A stretch of 64,000 nucleotides of DNA, taken from contig NZ_JANIGL010000005.1 in NCBI RefSeq assembly GCF_024518675.1, forward strand, positions 186,001 through 250,000. The letters are read 5' to 3'. The position numbers and the translations under genes were made by a program. Shown piece after piece: positions 19,446 through 28,079 of the stretch. The stretch's first letter is position 1, and each line of letters begins with the position of its first letter. The notes below the pieces were generated by a model. It did not search any database. It was not told the origin of the DNA and was given only the letters and a program-made list of their open reading frames with translations. Source of the DNA: Pseudoalteromonas shioyasakiensis (GTDB lineage: Bacteria > Pseudomonadota > Gammaproteobacteria > Enterobacterales > Alteromonadaceae).

Positions 19446-20486
19446 ATGACTTGGCGCAACGGAATCTTACTAACAACCTTGTTATCAGCAAGTGTCGCAG
19501 CACAGCAAGCTGAAGGCGAAAAAACTAACGAACAAAACAGCGATATTGAACTAGTTAAGCAATGTATTTTAAATGAAGCCATTGCTGGAGATGGTGAACA
19601 AACGCTGGCCCAACTTCGTGAAAAGTGTTCTGCGCTTGATGAAAGTAAACAAATTACAGCGCTGGATAAACGCAAAGCCCGCGAGGAAGTTAGCCAAAAG
19701 AACCGTAATGTGATCACCCCGCATAAACGCAATTACATTTTACCACTTTCCTATGTATCAAACCCAAATGTACGCCCTTTTAGTGGCTTAAATGAACTTT
19801 CAGATGAACCTGATGGCGAGCCATTAGATAACCTTGAAGTGAAATATCAACTTTCAATTAAAGTGCCACTTTACGATAATTTTGCCGATGAAGATCAAGC
19901 CGTATTTTTTGGCTTTACCTTACAATCTTTTTGGCAATTTTATAATAACGACATCTCTTCTCCATTTCGTGAAACTAATTACGAACCAGAAATTTTTTGG
20001 GTTAATTATTTAGATCCTGAAAATGTTCTTTGGGGTGATGAAATGGCAATTGCACTGGGCTTTGTACATCAATCAAATGGGCGAAGCCAGCCTAACTCCC
20101 GTTCATGGAACCGTATTTACGCCGACTTTATTTGGGAGAATGAAGGCTTTGTATTTAGCTTTAAACCTTGGTACCGCATTCCTGAGGATAAAAAAGAAGA
20201 TCCTATGGAAGCCAAAGGTGATGATAACCCTGACATTTATAAATACATGGGTTACTTTGAGTTTAGTGGTGCTTATCGCTACGAAGACCATGAATTTAGC
20301 TTCATGACGCGTAATAACCTCAACTCTGATAACCGTGGTGCAATTCAGCTAGATTGGTCTTTCCCGCTGTGGGGGCGCTTGCGTGGGTATGCACAATACT
20401 TTAATGGTTATGGCGAAAGCTTAATTGATTACAACGCAGATATTGAGCGTATTGGTGTAGGTATTTTATTAACTGATTTATTGTAA
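19446..20486 (+). CDS. pldA: Outer membrane phospholipase A
   Basis: OMPLA, an integral outer membrane beta-barrel that hydrolyses misplaced phospholipids when it dimerises. A signal peptide (MTWRNGILLTTLLSASVAAQ) is followed by a coiled-coil-like charged region of about 90 residues and then the 12-strand barrel. The catalytic triad lies in GFVHQSNGRSQPNSRSWNR: His, Ser and Asn match the conserved HxSNG and SRSWNR blocks. At 346 residues it is longer than the E. coli protein (289) because of the N-terminal insert. Confidence 0.93.
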   Translation: MTWRNGILLTTLLSASVAAQQAEGEKTNEQNSDIELVKQCILNEAIAGDGEQTLAQLREKCSALDESKQITALDKRKAREEVSQKNRNVITPHKRNYILPLSYVSNPNVRPFSGLNELSDEPDGEPLDNLEVKYQLSIKVPLYDNFADEDQAVFFGFTLQSFWQFYNNDISSPFRETNYEPEIFWVNYLDPENVLWGDEMAIALGFVHQSNGRSQPNSRSWNRIYADFIWENEGFVFSFKPWYRIPEDKKEDPMEAKGDDNPDIYKYMGYFEFSGAYRYEDHEFSFMTRNNLNSDNRGAIQLDWSFPLWGRLRGYAQYFNGYGESLIDYNADIERIGVGILLTDLL

Positions 20487-20493
20487 TAACCAA

Positions 20494-20521
20494 GGATAAA
20501 AGCCTAGCTTGGCTTTTATCC
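20494..20521. terminator. Bidirectional terminator between pldA and yiiD-like gene
   Basis: GGATAAAAGCC and GGCTTTTATCC pair over eleven bases with a six-base loop. It lies between the convergent stops of pldA and the next gene; the A/T-rich stem gives weak runs on both strands. Confidence 0.7.
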
Positions 20522-20541
20522 ACTTTAACCTAACTGCACGA

Positions 20542-21435
20542 TTACTTTTTAACAATAAACGAACCTTCAAACTCGGCAACAAGTACCTCACCATCGTAAA
20601 TTTCGACCGGCACTAGATACCTAGCTTTACCTGTTGTTTCAAGTTCTGCAAGTTTTCCTCTACAGCCAGCTAAATTAACACTACCGCGAGGATCACTGTT
20701 GAGCGGCTTTAAATATTTTATATTCGCATCAGCAAGTACAATATTCCCTTCCAGACCCGCTTCTTTGAGTGCCAAATAAGTGGCCCCCCAGCCCGTCAAG
20801 GTGGCTAAGCTATAAATAGAACCGGCAAACATGGTGTCATGCAGGTTCAAATTAGCATTTAGATCCGCTCGAGTAGTAAACTGCCAATCTGTGTAACTTT
20901 CAACTTTAATGCCCATGGCATCGCTAATAGGGATCGACTCTCGCCATGTGTTTTGTAGCACCTGCGTCCAATCTGGATGACGGAACCAACCAGGCTCAGA
21001 AGGCTTTTGCTTGATCATTTTAAAATGCTGTACGTCATCGTAAGCCAGATGTGCTTTTTCTTTTAGCTCATAGCCATGACGTTTATAAAACTCAAGTGCG
21101 CGTTCACGAGCAAATAATACAAGTTCATCAGCATCTTGCGTCCATGCTATTTTTTCAAGCTCATGTAATAAACGGCTGCCAATATGCTGATTGCGATTTC
21201 CCTCTGCAACCGCCATATAGCGAACTTGCGCTTGCTGCTGATTATTAAAATGCAACCGAGCTACACCCAGTACTTCACCCGCTTTATTTTTAATAAACCT
21301 ATGCTCGGCATCTTGCTCTAAATCATCTTGCTCCGAGCCCCGAGGCTGATCCCAAGGCGCACGTAATACTTGCCAGCGTAATTGATAATACGCTTGCCAA
21401 TCTTCGCTACTTTGCGGGGTAGTTACCTGAAACAT
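20542..21435 (-). CDS. yiiD: YiiD-like GNAT plus YiiD_C hotdog fusion protein
   Basis: A two-domain 297-residue protein. Residues 1-140 are a GNAT fold (VRYMAVAEGNRNQHIGSRLLHELE is the acetyl-CoA binding motif). Residues 150-297 are the YiiD_C hotdog domain (LNANLNLHDTMFAGSIYSLATLTGWG). The E. coli homologue YiiD has the same architecture. Its C-terminal domain has been reported as a malonyl-ACP decarboxylase that helps start fatty-acid synthesis, so a role here in lipid initiation is inferred. It is near dtd and yihY as in E. coli, though with two genes between. Confidence 0.88.
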   Translation of the reverse strand: MFQVTTPQSSEDWQAYYQLRWQVLRAPWDQPRGSEQDDLEQDAEHRFIKNKAGEVLGVARLHFNNQQQAQVRYMAVAEGNRNQHIGSRLLHELEKIAWTQDADELVLFARERALEFYKRHGYELKEKAHLAYDDVQHFKMIKQKPSEPGWFRHPDWTQVLQNTWRESIPISDAMGIKVESYTDWQFTTRADLNANLNLHDTMFAGSIYSLATLTGWGATYLALKEAGLEGNIVLADANIKYLKPLNSDPRGSVNLAGCRGKLAELETTGKARYLVPVEIYDGEVLVAEFEGSFIVKK

Positions 21436-21628
21436 AAAATCTCCTATCGTACTAATGCCATATAAACAAAGCTAACGGGATAATTAAAGTATATGGCTAT
21501 TTACTATTACAAGCCACCATACGCTATCTCTTTAAAACTTGGAATACGACTTTGGTGAGCCTCTGTTTTAACTAGAAAAAGTTACGCTACAAACTGGCGC
21601 TTTATGTTGACTCGTCTAAGCTACCAGT

Positions 21629-22318
21629 ATGGAAAATTTAATCGCAGGTTCCGGCGCCGTAAAGCATAGCTTTATTGAAGATTGCCATCGCATCGGACAA
21701 CTCATATATTGGCATAAACATGGCTCTGATTGCATTCAAGTACGTCAGCATAAGCAATTTCGCTGGTTGTTGATCAATGAAACATTGCAATCCGTGGTTG
21801 AAAAAAGCCGCCCGAGCCATCTATTGTTCCCACATTTACAGCACTTAGCCTGTTTGTGGCAGCCTTTACCTGCGCCTAAAACAGTGCTTGAGCTTGGCCT
21901 AGGTGCAGGGGCTATTCGTAACTACCTGCAACATGTTTACCCTGATAGCCAACTTATGTCTGTGGAGAAAAACCCCAGTATCATCCATTGTTATAAGCGT
22001 TTTTTTGGCGGCGACCATGCCACTAATTTACGCTGTTTTGACGCACAGGAAGTATTAGATCAAGGCCAAGAATATGATTGGATTATCCTAGACCTATTTA
22101 GCCAACTCGATGCACCTGGCTTTTTATATAAGCATTTTTTTTATCAAAAAGTACGTAATGCACTGTCAGCCGATGGCTATTTATTTATTAACTTTTTATC
22201 AGCCCATGAGTCCCAACTTAAGCAATTGGAGCATTTACTGATCACAACCTTTGGTAAAATTCCCAGTATTGAAAAAATACCGGGATACACCAATCATATT
22301 GTCATGATAAAAAAGTAA
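21629..22318 (+). CDS. Spermidine-synthase-fold SAM-dependent protein
   Basis: A 229-residue Rossmann-fold protein resembling spermidine synthase C-terminal domains. The ELGLGAGAIRNYL motif I, the acidic VEKNPSII motif and the DWIILDLFSQ motif are in the right order. It lacks the N-terminal beta domain and the full polyamine-binding set, so it is probably a methyltransferase or aminopropyltransferase relative of unknown substrate. Divergent from yiiD and convergent with dtd. Confidence 0.75.
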   Translation: MENLIAGSGAVKHSFIEDCHRIGQLIYWHKHGSDCIQVRQHKQFRWLLINETLQSVVEKSRPSHLLFPHLQHLACLWQPLPAPKTVLELGLGAGAIRNYLQHVYPDSQLMSVEKNPSIIHCYKRFFGGDHATNLRCFDAQEVLDQGQEYDWIILDLFSQLDAPGFLYKHFFYQKVRNALSADGYLFINFLSAHESQLKQLEHLLITTFGKIPSIEKIPGYTNHIVMIKK

Positions 22319-22324
22319 TTTAGT

Positions 22325-22762
22325 TTATACGCTTAAATTAAAAGTAACGGGCCCATCGTTACATAAACTTACTTGCATATCAGATGCAAACTGACCTGTT
22401 GCCACCTTTAATCCTAACTCTTTCGCTTGGCTGACAAAGTATTCATATAATTCATTAGCCTGCTGGGGAGTCGCAGCTGATGAGAAACTCGGGCGCATGC
22501 CTTTTTTAGTATCTGCGGCAAGAGTAAATTGAGAAACAACCAATAACTCACCTTGAATATCCTTTAGGCTTAGGTTCATTTTATCGTTCTCATCACTAAA
22601 AATACGATAGTTACTCACTTTATGTAATAACTTATCCGCTGAGGTGGCATCATCTGACTTTTCAACACCAAGCAACAACAAGACACCTTGCTCTATTTGC
22701 CCTATCACTTGACCTTCAACTTCAACTCTAGCGTGTTTCACTCGCTGTATTAGTCCTTGCAT
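22325..22762 (-). CDS. dtd: D-aminoacyl-tRNA deacylase
   Basis: Dtd hydrolyses D-aminoacyl-tRNA and glycyl-tRNA(Ala), enforcing chirality in translation. The 145-residue length is standard. Catalytic motifs LLVVSQFTLAADT and the cross-subunit NDGPVTFNL are intact, and the N-terminus MQGLIQRVKHARVEV is typical. Its first 13 bases overlap the end of pip, so the two are translationally linked. Confidence 0.97.
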   Translation of the reverse strand: MQGLIQRVKHARVEVEGQVIGQIEQGVLLLLGVEKSDDATSADKLLHKVSNYRIFSDENDKMNLSLKDIQGELLVVSQFTLAADTKKGMRPSFSSAATPQQANELYEYFVSQAKELGLKVATGQFASDMQVSLCNDGPVTFNLSV

Positions 22763-23703
22763 TGTTCCCTCGATAACTTAATAAACATATGATCGGCAGC
22801 ACGCCGTACTGCCGACAAATATACCTGATTATCAATACCATGCCCAATTTCATCTAATACTATTAATTGTGCGTTTAACTGATTAGCAAATCGCTGCGTG
22901 GCACTAAAACGGCATACCAAATCATGGCGGCCATGAATAAACCAAATAGCTAAATTTGCTAACTTGTGACTGTTTTTTAGTATGTAACCCTCCTCTATAA
23001 AACATCGTGATTTAAAATAATGCACCATTAAACGTGCCATATTTAAACCATGTTGGGGGCTACTTAAAGTCCAGTCAGGACAATGATGGCCTTGCGATAA
23101 AACTGACTCCCATTGACACCATAGTTTGGCGTACTGGCTCGCTTTAATTTGATTATCAATACAGAGGTTTTGCTGATAAAAATCTAAAATACTTTTAACG
23201 TCGGTTTGCTGCTGCGAGAACTGCTCATATAGCTCAGGGTAAAATTGTGCACCTGCTCCTTCTGCGCCGTACAGCCACTGATAATCAGCGCTGGTTGCTA
23301 AAAATGTCCCCCGTAGAATAAGCCCTGCAACCTGCCTGCTATATTTGATAGCATACAACAAGCACAGAGTTGCCCCCCAAGAGCCACCACAAAGCGACCA
23401 CTTGTTAATTCCTAATGACTGACGCAGATACTCTAAATCGGTAACTAAGTAATCTGTACGATTACTTATTAATTGATGCGGCGAAGATAAACCGCACCCA
23501 CGCTGGCTGTATAAAATAATACGATAACGGTTGGGATCAAAGAATCGACAATTATCACTATGTAAACCAAGCCCTGGCCCACCGTGACAAATTACCACAG
23601 GAAACCCCGAAGGGTCGCCGTATTCTTGCACATGAAGCTGGTGACCTTCACCAACACTTAAGTGAAAATCATTATACGGAGTAATACTTGGGTATAACTG
23701 CAT
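22750..23703 (-). CDS. pip: Prolyl aminopeptidase (proline iminopeptidase)
   Basis: A 317-residue alpha/beta hydrolase of the S33 family that releases N-terminal proline. The oxyanion segment HGGPGLG, the nucleophile elbow GGSWG, the Asp region FIHGRHDLVC and the catalytic His in DEIGHGID are all seen. Cytosolic, no signal peptide. Lies between yihY and dtd, overlapping dtd. Confidence 0.93.
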   Translation of the reverse strand: MQLYPSITPYNDFHLSVGEGHQLHVQEYGDPSGFPVVICHGGPGLGLHSDNCRFFDPNRYRIILYSQRGCGLSSPHQLISNRTDYLVTDLEYLRQSLGINKWSLCGGSWGATLCLLYAIKYSRQVAGLILRGTFLATSADYQWLYGAEGAGAQFYPELYEQFSQQQTDVKSILDFYQQNLCIDNQIKASQYAKLWCQWESVLSQGHHCPDWTLSSPQHGLNMARLMVHYFKSRCFIEEGYILKNSHKLANLAIWFIHGRHDLVCRFSATQRFANQLNAQLIVLDEIGHGIDNQVYLSAVRRAADHMFIKLSREQCKD

Positions 23704-23743
23704 AACGCTGACTCCTTCCTATCAGCGGTGCAGTTAATTACGG

Positions 23744-24634
23744 TTAAGTAATAGCATCACTGTCGAGGATACTATCTGGGGTATCTTCGATATCATGAGG
23801 GCTAATACATACAGTAAATTCTGCACCGAGTAACACCACAGTCCATGAAAGGTAAACCCAAACAAATAAAATGGGTATCGTCGCTACAGTTCCATAAATT
23901 AACTCGTATGATGGAAAGTGGCTAATATATAAAGCAAACCCTTTTTTCGTTAGCTCAAACAAAACCGCCGCAAAAATAGCACCCGGGATCGCCGCCTTAA
24001 ATGGAACACGCGTATTTGGAACTAAAGTATAGAGCAAAATAAAGCCAGCCATGGAAATAATAAAAGGTAATAGCTTTATTAAAAAACCACTAAATCCTGG
24101 GATCCCTTGATCTGCAAATGAAACCAAAGACACAATATACGAAGATATACCAATACTCGCACCTAATAAAACCGGGCCCAATGTTAAAATCATCCAATAT
24201 ACCGATAATGAAATCATCAAAGGTCGCTTCTTTTTAATACGCCAAATACGATTAAGCGTGGCATCAACATTTTTCATTAACAACAGTGCTATCGCCGCTA
24301 AAAAACTCACCCCCACTGCCGTCATTTGGTTTGCATTGCCTGCAAAGGAACTCACATGCTCTCTGATTGCATCTGACGAGGCCGGTACAAAATTAGTGAA
24401 CAAAAAGTTTTCAATCGCAATACGGGTCTCTTCAAAGCCCGGAAAAGCTGAAAAAATAGCAACCGCAACCGCAATTAAAGGCACTAGTGAGAGTAACGTA
24501 ACATAAGCTAAATAACCTGCATTAACAGTGATTTGATCATCAATACAACGGTTAACATACTGCATCCACCAACCGGGTTGTTGGCGCAAAAATGAACCTG
24601 CCTGTTGCTTAAAATGTGCTACCTTTTCATTCAT
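23744..24634 (-). CDS. yihY: YihY/BrkB-family inner membrane protein
   Basis: A 296-residue protein with about six membrane helices. Hallmarks are DQITVNAGYLAYVTLLSLVPLIAVAVAIF near the N-terminus, the DATLNRIWRIKKKRP loop and the C-terminal AIFAAVLFELTKKGFALYI plus YGTVATIPILFVWVYLSWTVVLLGAEF. The family was once mistaken for RNase BN; its function is unsettled. Synteny with dtd and yiiD agrees with E. coli. Same strand as pip and dtd, 40-base gap. Confidence 0.93.
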   Translation of the reverse strand: MNEKVAHFKQQAGSFLRQQPGWWMQYVNRCIDDQITVNAGYLAYVTLLSLVPLIAVAVAIFSAFPGFEETRIAIENFLFTNFVPASSDAIREHVSSFAGNANQMTAVGVSFLAAIALLLMKNVDATLNRIWRIKKKRPLMISLSVYWMILTLGPVLLGASIGISSYIVSLVSFADQGIPGFSGFLIKLLPFIISMAGFILLYTLVPNTRVPFKAAIPGAIFAAVLFELTKKGFALYISHFPSYELIYGTVATIPILFVWVYLSWTVVLLGAEFTVCISPHDIEDTPDSILDSDAIT

Positions 24635-24722
24635 GAGGTTAACTTTCTGCTAAAATAGTTTTGATTATCATAGCAATCCGCCACATAATTTAAAAACTAA
24701 ACGGGAATAAAAAGGGATATCA

Positions 24723-25379
24723 ATGAAAAAAGTTACTGCACTAAGCGCACCATTGCTAGCACTCACAATGGCGCTATCAGGTTGCCAATCGGCCTACTAT
24801 TCTGCCATGGAGTCCGTTGGCGTTCATAAACGCGATATTTTGGTGGACCGTGTTGAAGAAACAAAAGAATCACAAGAAGAGTCGCAAGAAGAGTTTCAAT
24901 CAGCGCTTGAGCGTTTAACAACGTTAATTGATTTTGATGGCGGTGACTTACAAACAGCCTATGAGCAACTAAATGATGATTATGAGTCGAGCCTAGCGGC
25001 CGCAAACGATGTTACTAGCAACATAAACAAAGTTGAAGACGTTGCTGAAGCCCTTTTTGAAGAGTGGGCAGATGAGCTAGAGCAATATTCCAATGCATCT
25101 TTAAAGCGTGAAAGTAATAAGAAGTTAACGTCAACCAAACGTGATTTTGATAAATTACTACGCTCAATGCGTAATGCCGAAAGTAAAATGGAACCGGTAT
25201 TATCGTCACTGCATGATAATGTTTTATATTTAAAACATAACCTTAATGCTCAAGCTGTGAGTGCTATTCAAGGCGAATTTACTAACCTTAAGCGCGACAT
25301 TAAAGTATTAATGGATGACATGAATAAATCGATCGCTGACTCTAACAAGTTCATTGAGCAAATGAATCAAGCGGGATAA
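24723..25379 (+). CDS. DUF2959-family lipoprotein
   Basis: A 218-residue predicted lipoprotein: signal peptide with lipobox MALSGC, then a largely helical, coiled-coil-rich chain with many Glu, Lys and Asn. The start of the mature part (YYSAMESVGVHKRDILVDRVEE) is the characteristic DUF2959 segment. Function unknown. Divergent from yihY and followed by a strong terminator. Confidence 0.85.
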   Translation: MKKVTALSAPLLALTMALSGCQSAYYSAMESVGVHKRDILVDRVEETKESQEESQEEFQSALERLTTLIDFDGGDLQTAYEQLNDDYESSLAAANDVTSNINKVEDVAEALFEEWADELEQYSNASLKRESNKKLTSTKRDFDKLLRSMRNAESKMEPVLSSLHDNVLYLKHNLNAQAVSAIQGEFTNLKRDIKVLMDDMNKSIADSNKFIEQMNQAG

Positions 25380-25413
25380 ATCAACTTAGAGTTGGCGAGA
25401 AAAGAATACATTA

Positions 25414-25437
25414 AGCCTGCAATTTTGCAGGCTTTTT
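25414..25437 (+). terminator. Intrinsic terminator after the DUF2959 gene
   Basis: AGCCTGCA and TGCAGGCT pair over eight bases with a four-base loop, followed by TTTTT. Confidence 0.85.
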
Positions 25438-25524
25438 GCTGTTATTTTTTGTTACTTTTTAAATGTTTTTTAATCCGCTGTTTTTGGTACAATTTTATCA
25501 AAATAAAATTAAAAAATGATCATA

Positions 25525-26616
25525 ATGAAGTTAAACACCTTTACGCTAATTATTCTAACTGGCTTCTTATCGGCTTGTTCGGCTGCTAATCATACTGAAG
25601 TCATCGCAGGTCCAGATACCATTACCCCATTACACCAAGATGGCGAACGTCAAGGGCGTTATCATAATCTCTACCCGGGGGAGAAAACCTACCCAGTTAG
25701 TTGTGAAGACGACTGCTACCCAAGCAACCCTAATTTACAATGCGAGCTGGAAAGTGAGAACTGCCAATACCGTGCTCAGCAAGCAATCCCACAATTAAAT
25801 ACCGGATTTACTGTACGCTGGCTTGGTCACGCAGGATTTATGATAAAAACGCCAAACGGACAACAAGTAGTGTTTGATCCAGTAAAAGAGCAATTCGACT
25901 CCCCTGTAGATTTAGCTTTTAGACTGGCCTCTGGGTTTTATCGTCAACCCGGTGACTGGCTCACAGATAGCGAGCTTACAAACTTAGACGCGGTAATGTA
26001 TTCACATCTTCACTATGATCATTTCAATAAAGCAGATATTGAAGAAATAGGTAATAAGCCTCGCTACTTAACCCCACTGGGAATGGCTGATAACTTTCCA
26101 ACTGGTGGCTTTTATATAAGCGAAATGGCTTGGTATGCCAAAACCACTATTGATGATTTAAACATTCATGCGGTTCCTGCTCATCACTTTAGTAGCCGTG
26201 TTTTGGTGCCATTTATCTATGAAGATCACGATAAAGACTTATGGAACGGCTGGCTGCTTGAGCAAAATGGTAAAACATTATTTTTTGCAGGAGATACCGG
26301 CTACTCGCAGCATTTTAGCGATATTGGGCAAAAATTTGGCGAAATTGATATTTGTTTAATGCCAATTGCCTCTTATTATCATGAAGAAGATGGAGATTGG
26401 TATAGGTATGTTCATACCACGCCAGAAGATGCGCTATCAGCTGCGCAAGATCTCAACTGCAAAGTGATGATCCCATGGGGCTATGGTAATTCAAGTTGGA
26501 AAATGGGCGATCACAGTAGTCATTCAGCATTACTACGTCTATTGCACATGTACAATAAAATAGAGTCGCCAACTCCTCTGTATATTTTAAATGAAGGAGA
26601 AAGTGTCGCTTTATAA
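25525..26616 (+). CDS. MBL-fold lipoprotein hydrolase (UlaG/NAPE-PLD-like)
   Basis: A metallo-beta-lactamase-fold protein of 363 residues. The metal motif SHLHYDHFN, the start TVRWLGHAGFMI with its WLGHA segment, and the later HHF and FAGDTGYS are those of the UlaG/NAPE-PLD-like subgroup. The N-terminus is a lipoprotein signal ending LSAC, so it should sit at the cell envelope. The in-frame ATG at 25516 adds three residues; the ATG at 25525 gives a more typical signal peptide. No clear ribosome site. Substrate unknown; phosphodiesterase or lactonase are candidates. It ends in a six-base overlap with a convergent small lipoprotein gene. Confidence 0.82.
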   Translation: MKLNTFTLIILTGFLSACSAANHTEVIAGPDTITPLHQDGERQGRYHNLYPGEKTYPVSCEDDCYPSNPNLQCELESENCQYRAQQAIPQLNTGFTVRWLGHAGFMIKTPNGQQVVFDPVKEQFDSPVDLAFRLASGFYRQPGDWLTDSELTNLDAVMYSHLHYDHFNKADIEEIGNKPRYLTPLGMADNFPTGGFYISEMAWYAKTTIDDLNIHAVPAHHFSSRVLVPFIYEDHDKDLWNGWLLEQNGKTLFFAGDTGYSQHFSDIGQKFGEIDICLMPIASYYHEEDGDWYRYVHTTPEDALSAAQDLNCKVMIPWGYGNSSWKMGDHSSHSALLRLLHMYNKIESPTPLYILNEGESVAL

Positions 26617-26886
26617 AGCGACACTTGGGTACTGATAAAGTTGTTCCTGCGCCTCGCATTCATCATCACCAAGCGCGCGACTTAATGGCCCAAGTAACAT
26701 CTGCAATACCCCGTTAATCACATTCATTTCTTGGTTTGTATCAGAATTAGCGAGTGAACTATTTTGCACTTGCCGTTGCTGACTTTTTCCGCTACCAACC
26801 ACAAAATCACAACCCGAGCTCATCACTTGTGATGAAGTGCAACCTGATAGTAAAGTAACCATAACTACAATCAGCACTTTAGCCAT
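26611..26886 (-). CDS. Small lipoprotein, unknown
   Basis: About 91 residues with a lipobox (VTLLSGC) at positions near 11-16. The ATG at 26886 has AAAGGGA eight bases ahead; upstream in-frame codons to 26934 are unlikely to be translated. The mature part is polar and short, with no family I recognise. Its stop overlaps the MBL gene end by six bases on the other strand. Confidence 0.6.
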   Translation of the reverse strand: MAKVLIVVMVTLLSGCTSSQVMSSGCDFVVGSGKSQQRQVQNSSLANSDTNQEMNVINGVLQMLLGPLSRALGDDECEAQEQLYQYPSVAL

Positions 26887-27064
26887 AATAATCCCTTTAA
26901 TATACATTCTCAACGAGCCTAATTTATCATCCACTTAAACTAAATGTTGTAATAAATTGTACTTAAACTACCCATTACTATAATTTAACCTCTGTACCCT
27001 AACATTGGTTGTTTTCACCTCACGTTTCAGACACTATTAATCAAAATAAAAGTTTGAGAATTTT

Positions 27065-27793
27065 ATGAAAATAGCCACGCTGATTTATAGCCTATTAATA
27101 AGCACACATGCTCTTGCCATAGATGTAGTACATACACCGACACCTATCACCATAGATGGTGTCTCTGAAAGCGCATGGAACAAAGCTAAATGGCATAACA
27201 TGCCACATTTGATGGATGGTGTACTACCAGACTCAGAGAGTGATTTTACAGGCCGCTATCGCTTATTATGGGATGAAAACACCCTTTATTTACAAGCCGA
27301 TATTGCTGATGATGTACTGTTCGATACACACCCAGATCCAACTGTAAAATATTGGGATGACGATGCACTAGAAATATTTATCGACAGCGATGCATCAGGT
27401 GGTAATCACCAATTTAATCATACTGCATTTGCTTATCATATCGGCCTTGATAACCAAGCTGCCGATTACGGCCCTGATAAAAAAGCCCATTTGTATACCG
27501 ATCACTTAGTCAGTAGCTGGAAGCGCAATACCCAAGCTCCTTATAACATTATCTGGGAAGTGGCGATAAAGCTCTATCCCAATGATTATCAAGAAGGCGC
27601 GCAAAACACACCGCTTAAATTAACGGCAACACAAGTCATCGGCTTTATGCTCGCTTATTGCGATAACGACGGCAGTAAAGTGCGCGAACACTTTATGGGC
27701 TCACACGAAGTCCAACCCGTAAATGGCGACAGAAACCGTGGTTTTATAGACGCAGATGTATTTGGCGAAATCACTTTGCTACCAAAGGAATGA
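27065..27793 (+). CDS. Secreted CBM9-like domain protein
   Basis: A 242-residue exported protein: short signal peptide (cleavage after HALA), then a single carbohydrate-binding family 9 like beta-sandwich. Typical parts are TPITIDGVSESAWNKA, the LLWDENTLYLQADIADD strand pair, and WDDDALEIFIDSD, which holds calcium-binding acidic residues. Such domains bind sugars or are found in envelope-associated proteins. No catalytic domain is fused. Standalone, followed by an inverted-repeat element. Confidence 0.8.
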   Translation: MKIATLIYSLLISTHALAIDVVHTPTPITIDGVSESAWNKAKWHNMPHLMDGVLPDSESDFTGRYRLLWDENTLYLQADIADDVLFDTHPDPTVKYWDDDALEIFIDSDASGGNHQFNHTAFAYHIGLDNQAADYGPDKKAHLYTDHLVSSWKRNTQAPYNIIWEVAIKLYPNDYQEGAQNTPLKLTATQVIGFMLAYCDNDGSKVREHFMGSHEVQPVNGDRNRGFIDADVFGEITLLPKE

Positions 27794-27815
27794 AAAAGTA
27801 GGCGAGTAAGCTAGA

Positions 27816-27998
27816 GTAAAGTTAGCGAGTTAAACAGCGAAACCCAACGAAAAAATACTCTAGCAACAGCACTAAAGTTATGCATTGTTGCAGGTTTATA
27901 TAGTCTACCGACTTTCAGCTGACACCGGCCTAATTTATCGGGGTCAGATCAGACTGCTGACCGCTTATAGCTTACAGCTATTTTCTCGCTAACTTTAC
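27816..27998. repeat. Element bounded by 14-bp inverted repeats
   Basis: GTAAAGTTAGCGAG at 27816-27829 is repeated in perfect inverse at 27985-27998, enclosing about 155 bases. Inside lies TCGGGGTCAGATC with a hairpin GGTCAG/CTGACC (near 27940-27961) and a CTTATAGCTTACAGCT stretch that also occurs in similar form near 9010-9035. No coding frame. It looks like a small palindromic or REP/MITE-like unit. Confidence 0.5.
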
Positions 27999-28020
27999 CC
28001 TCGCTAACTAATAACCACTA

Positions 28021-28054
28021 AAAAGCCGCTGTATTTTGCAATACAGCGGCTTTT
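28021..28054. terminator. Strong bidirectional terminator
   Basis: AAAAGCCGCTGTATT and AATACAGCGGCTTTT form a 15-base-pair stem with A and T runs on either side. On the minus strand it ends typA. Confidence 0.85.
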
Positions 28055-28079
28055 AAAATCATTATTCTAAATAAATAGA

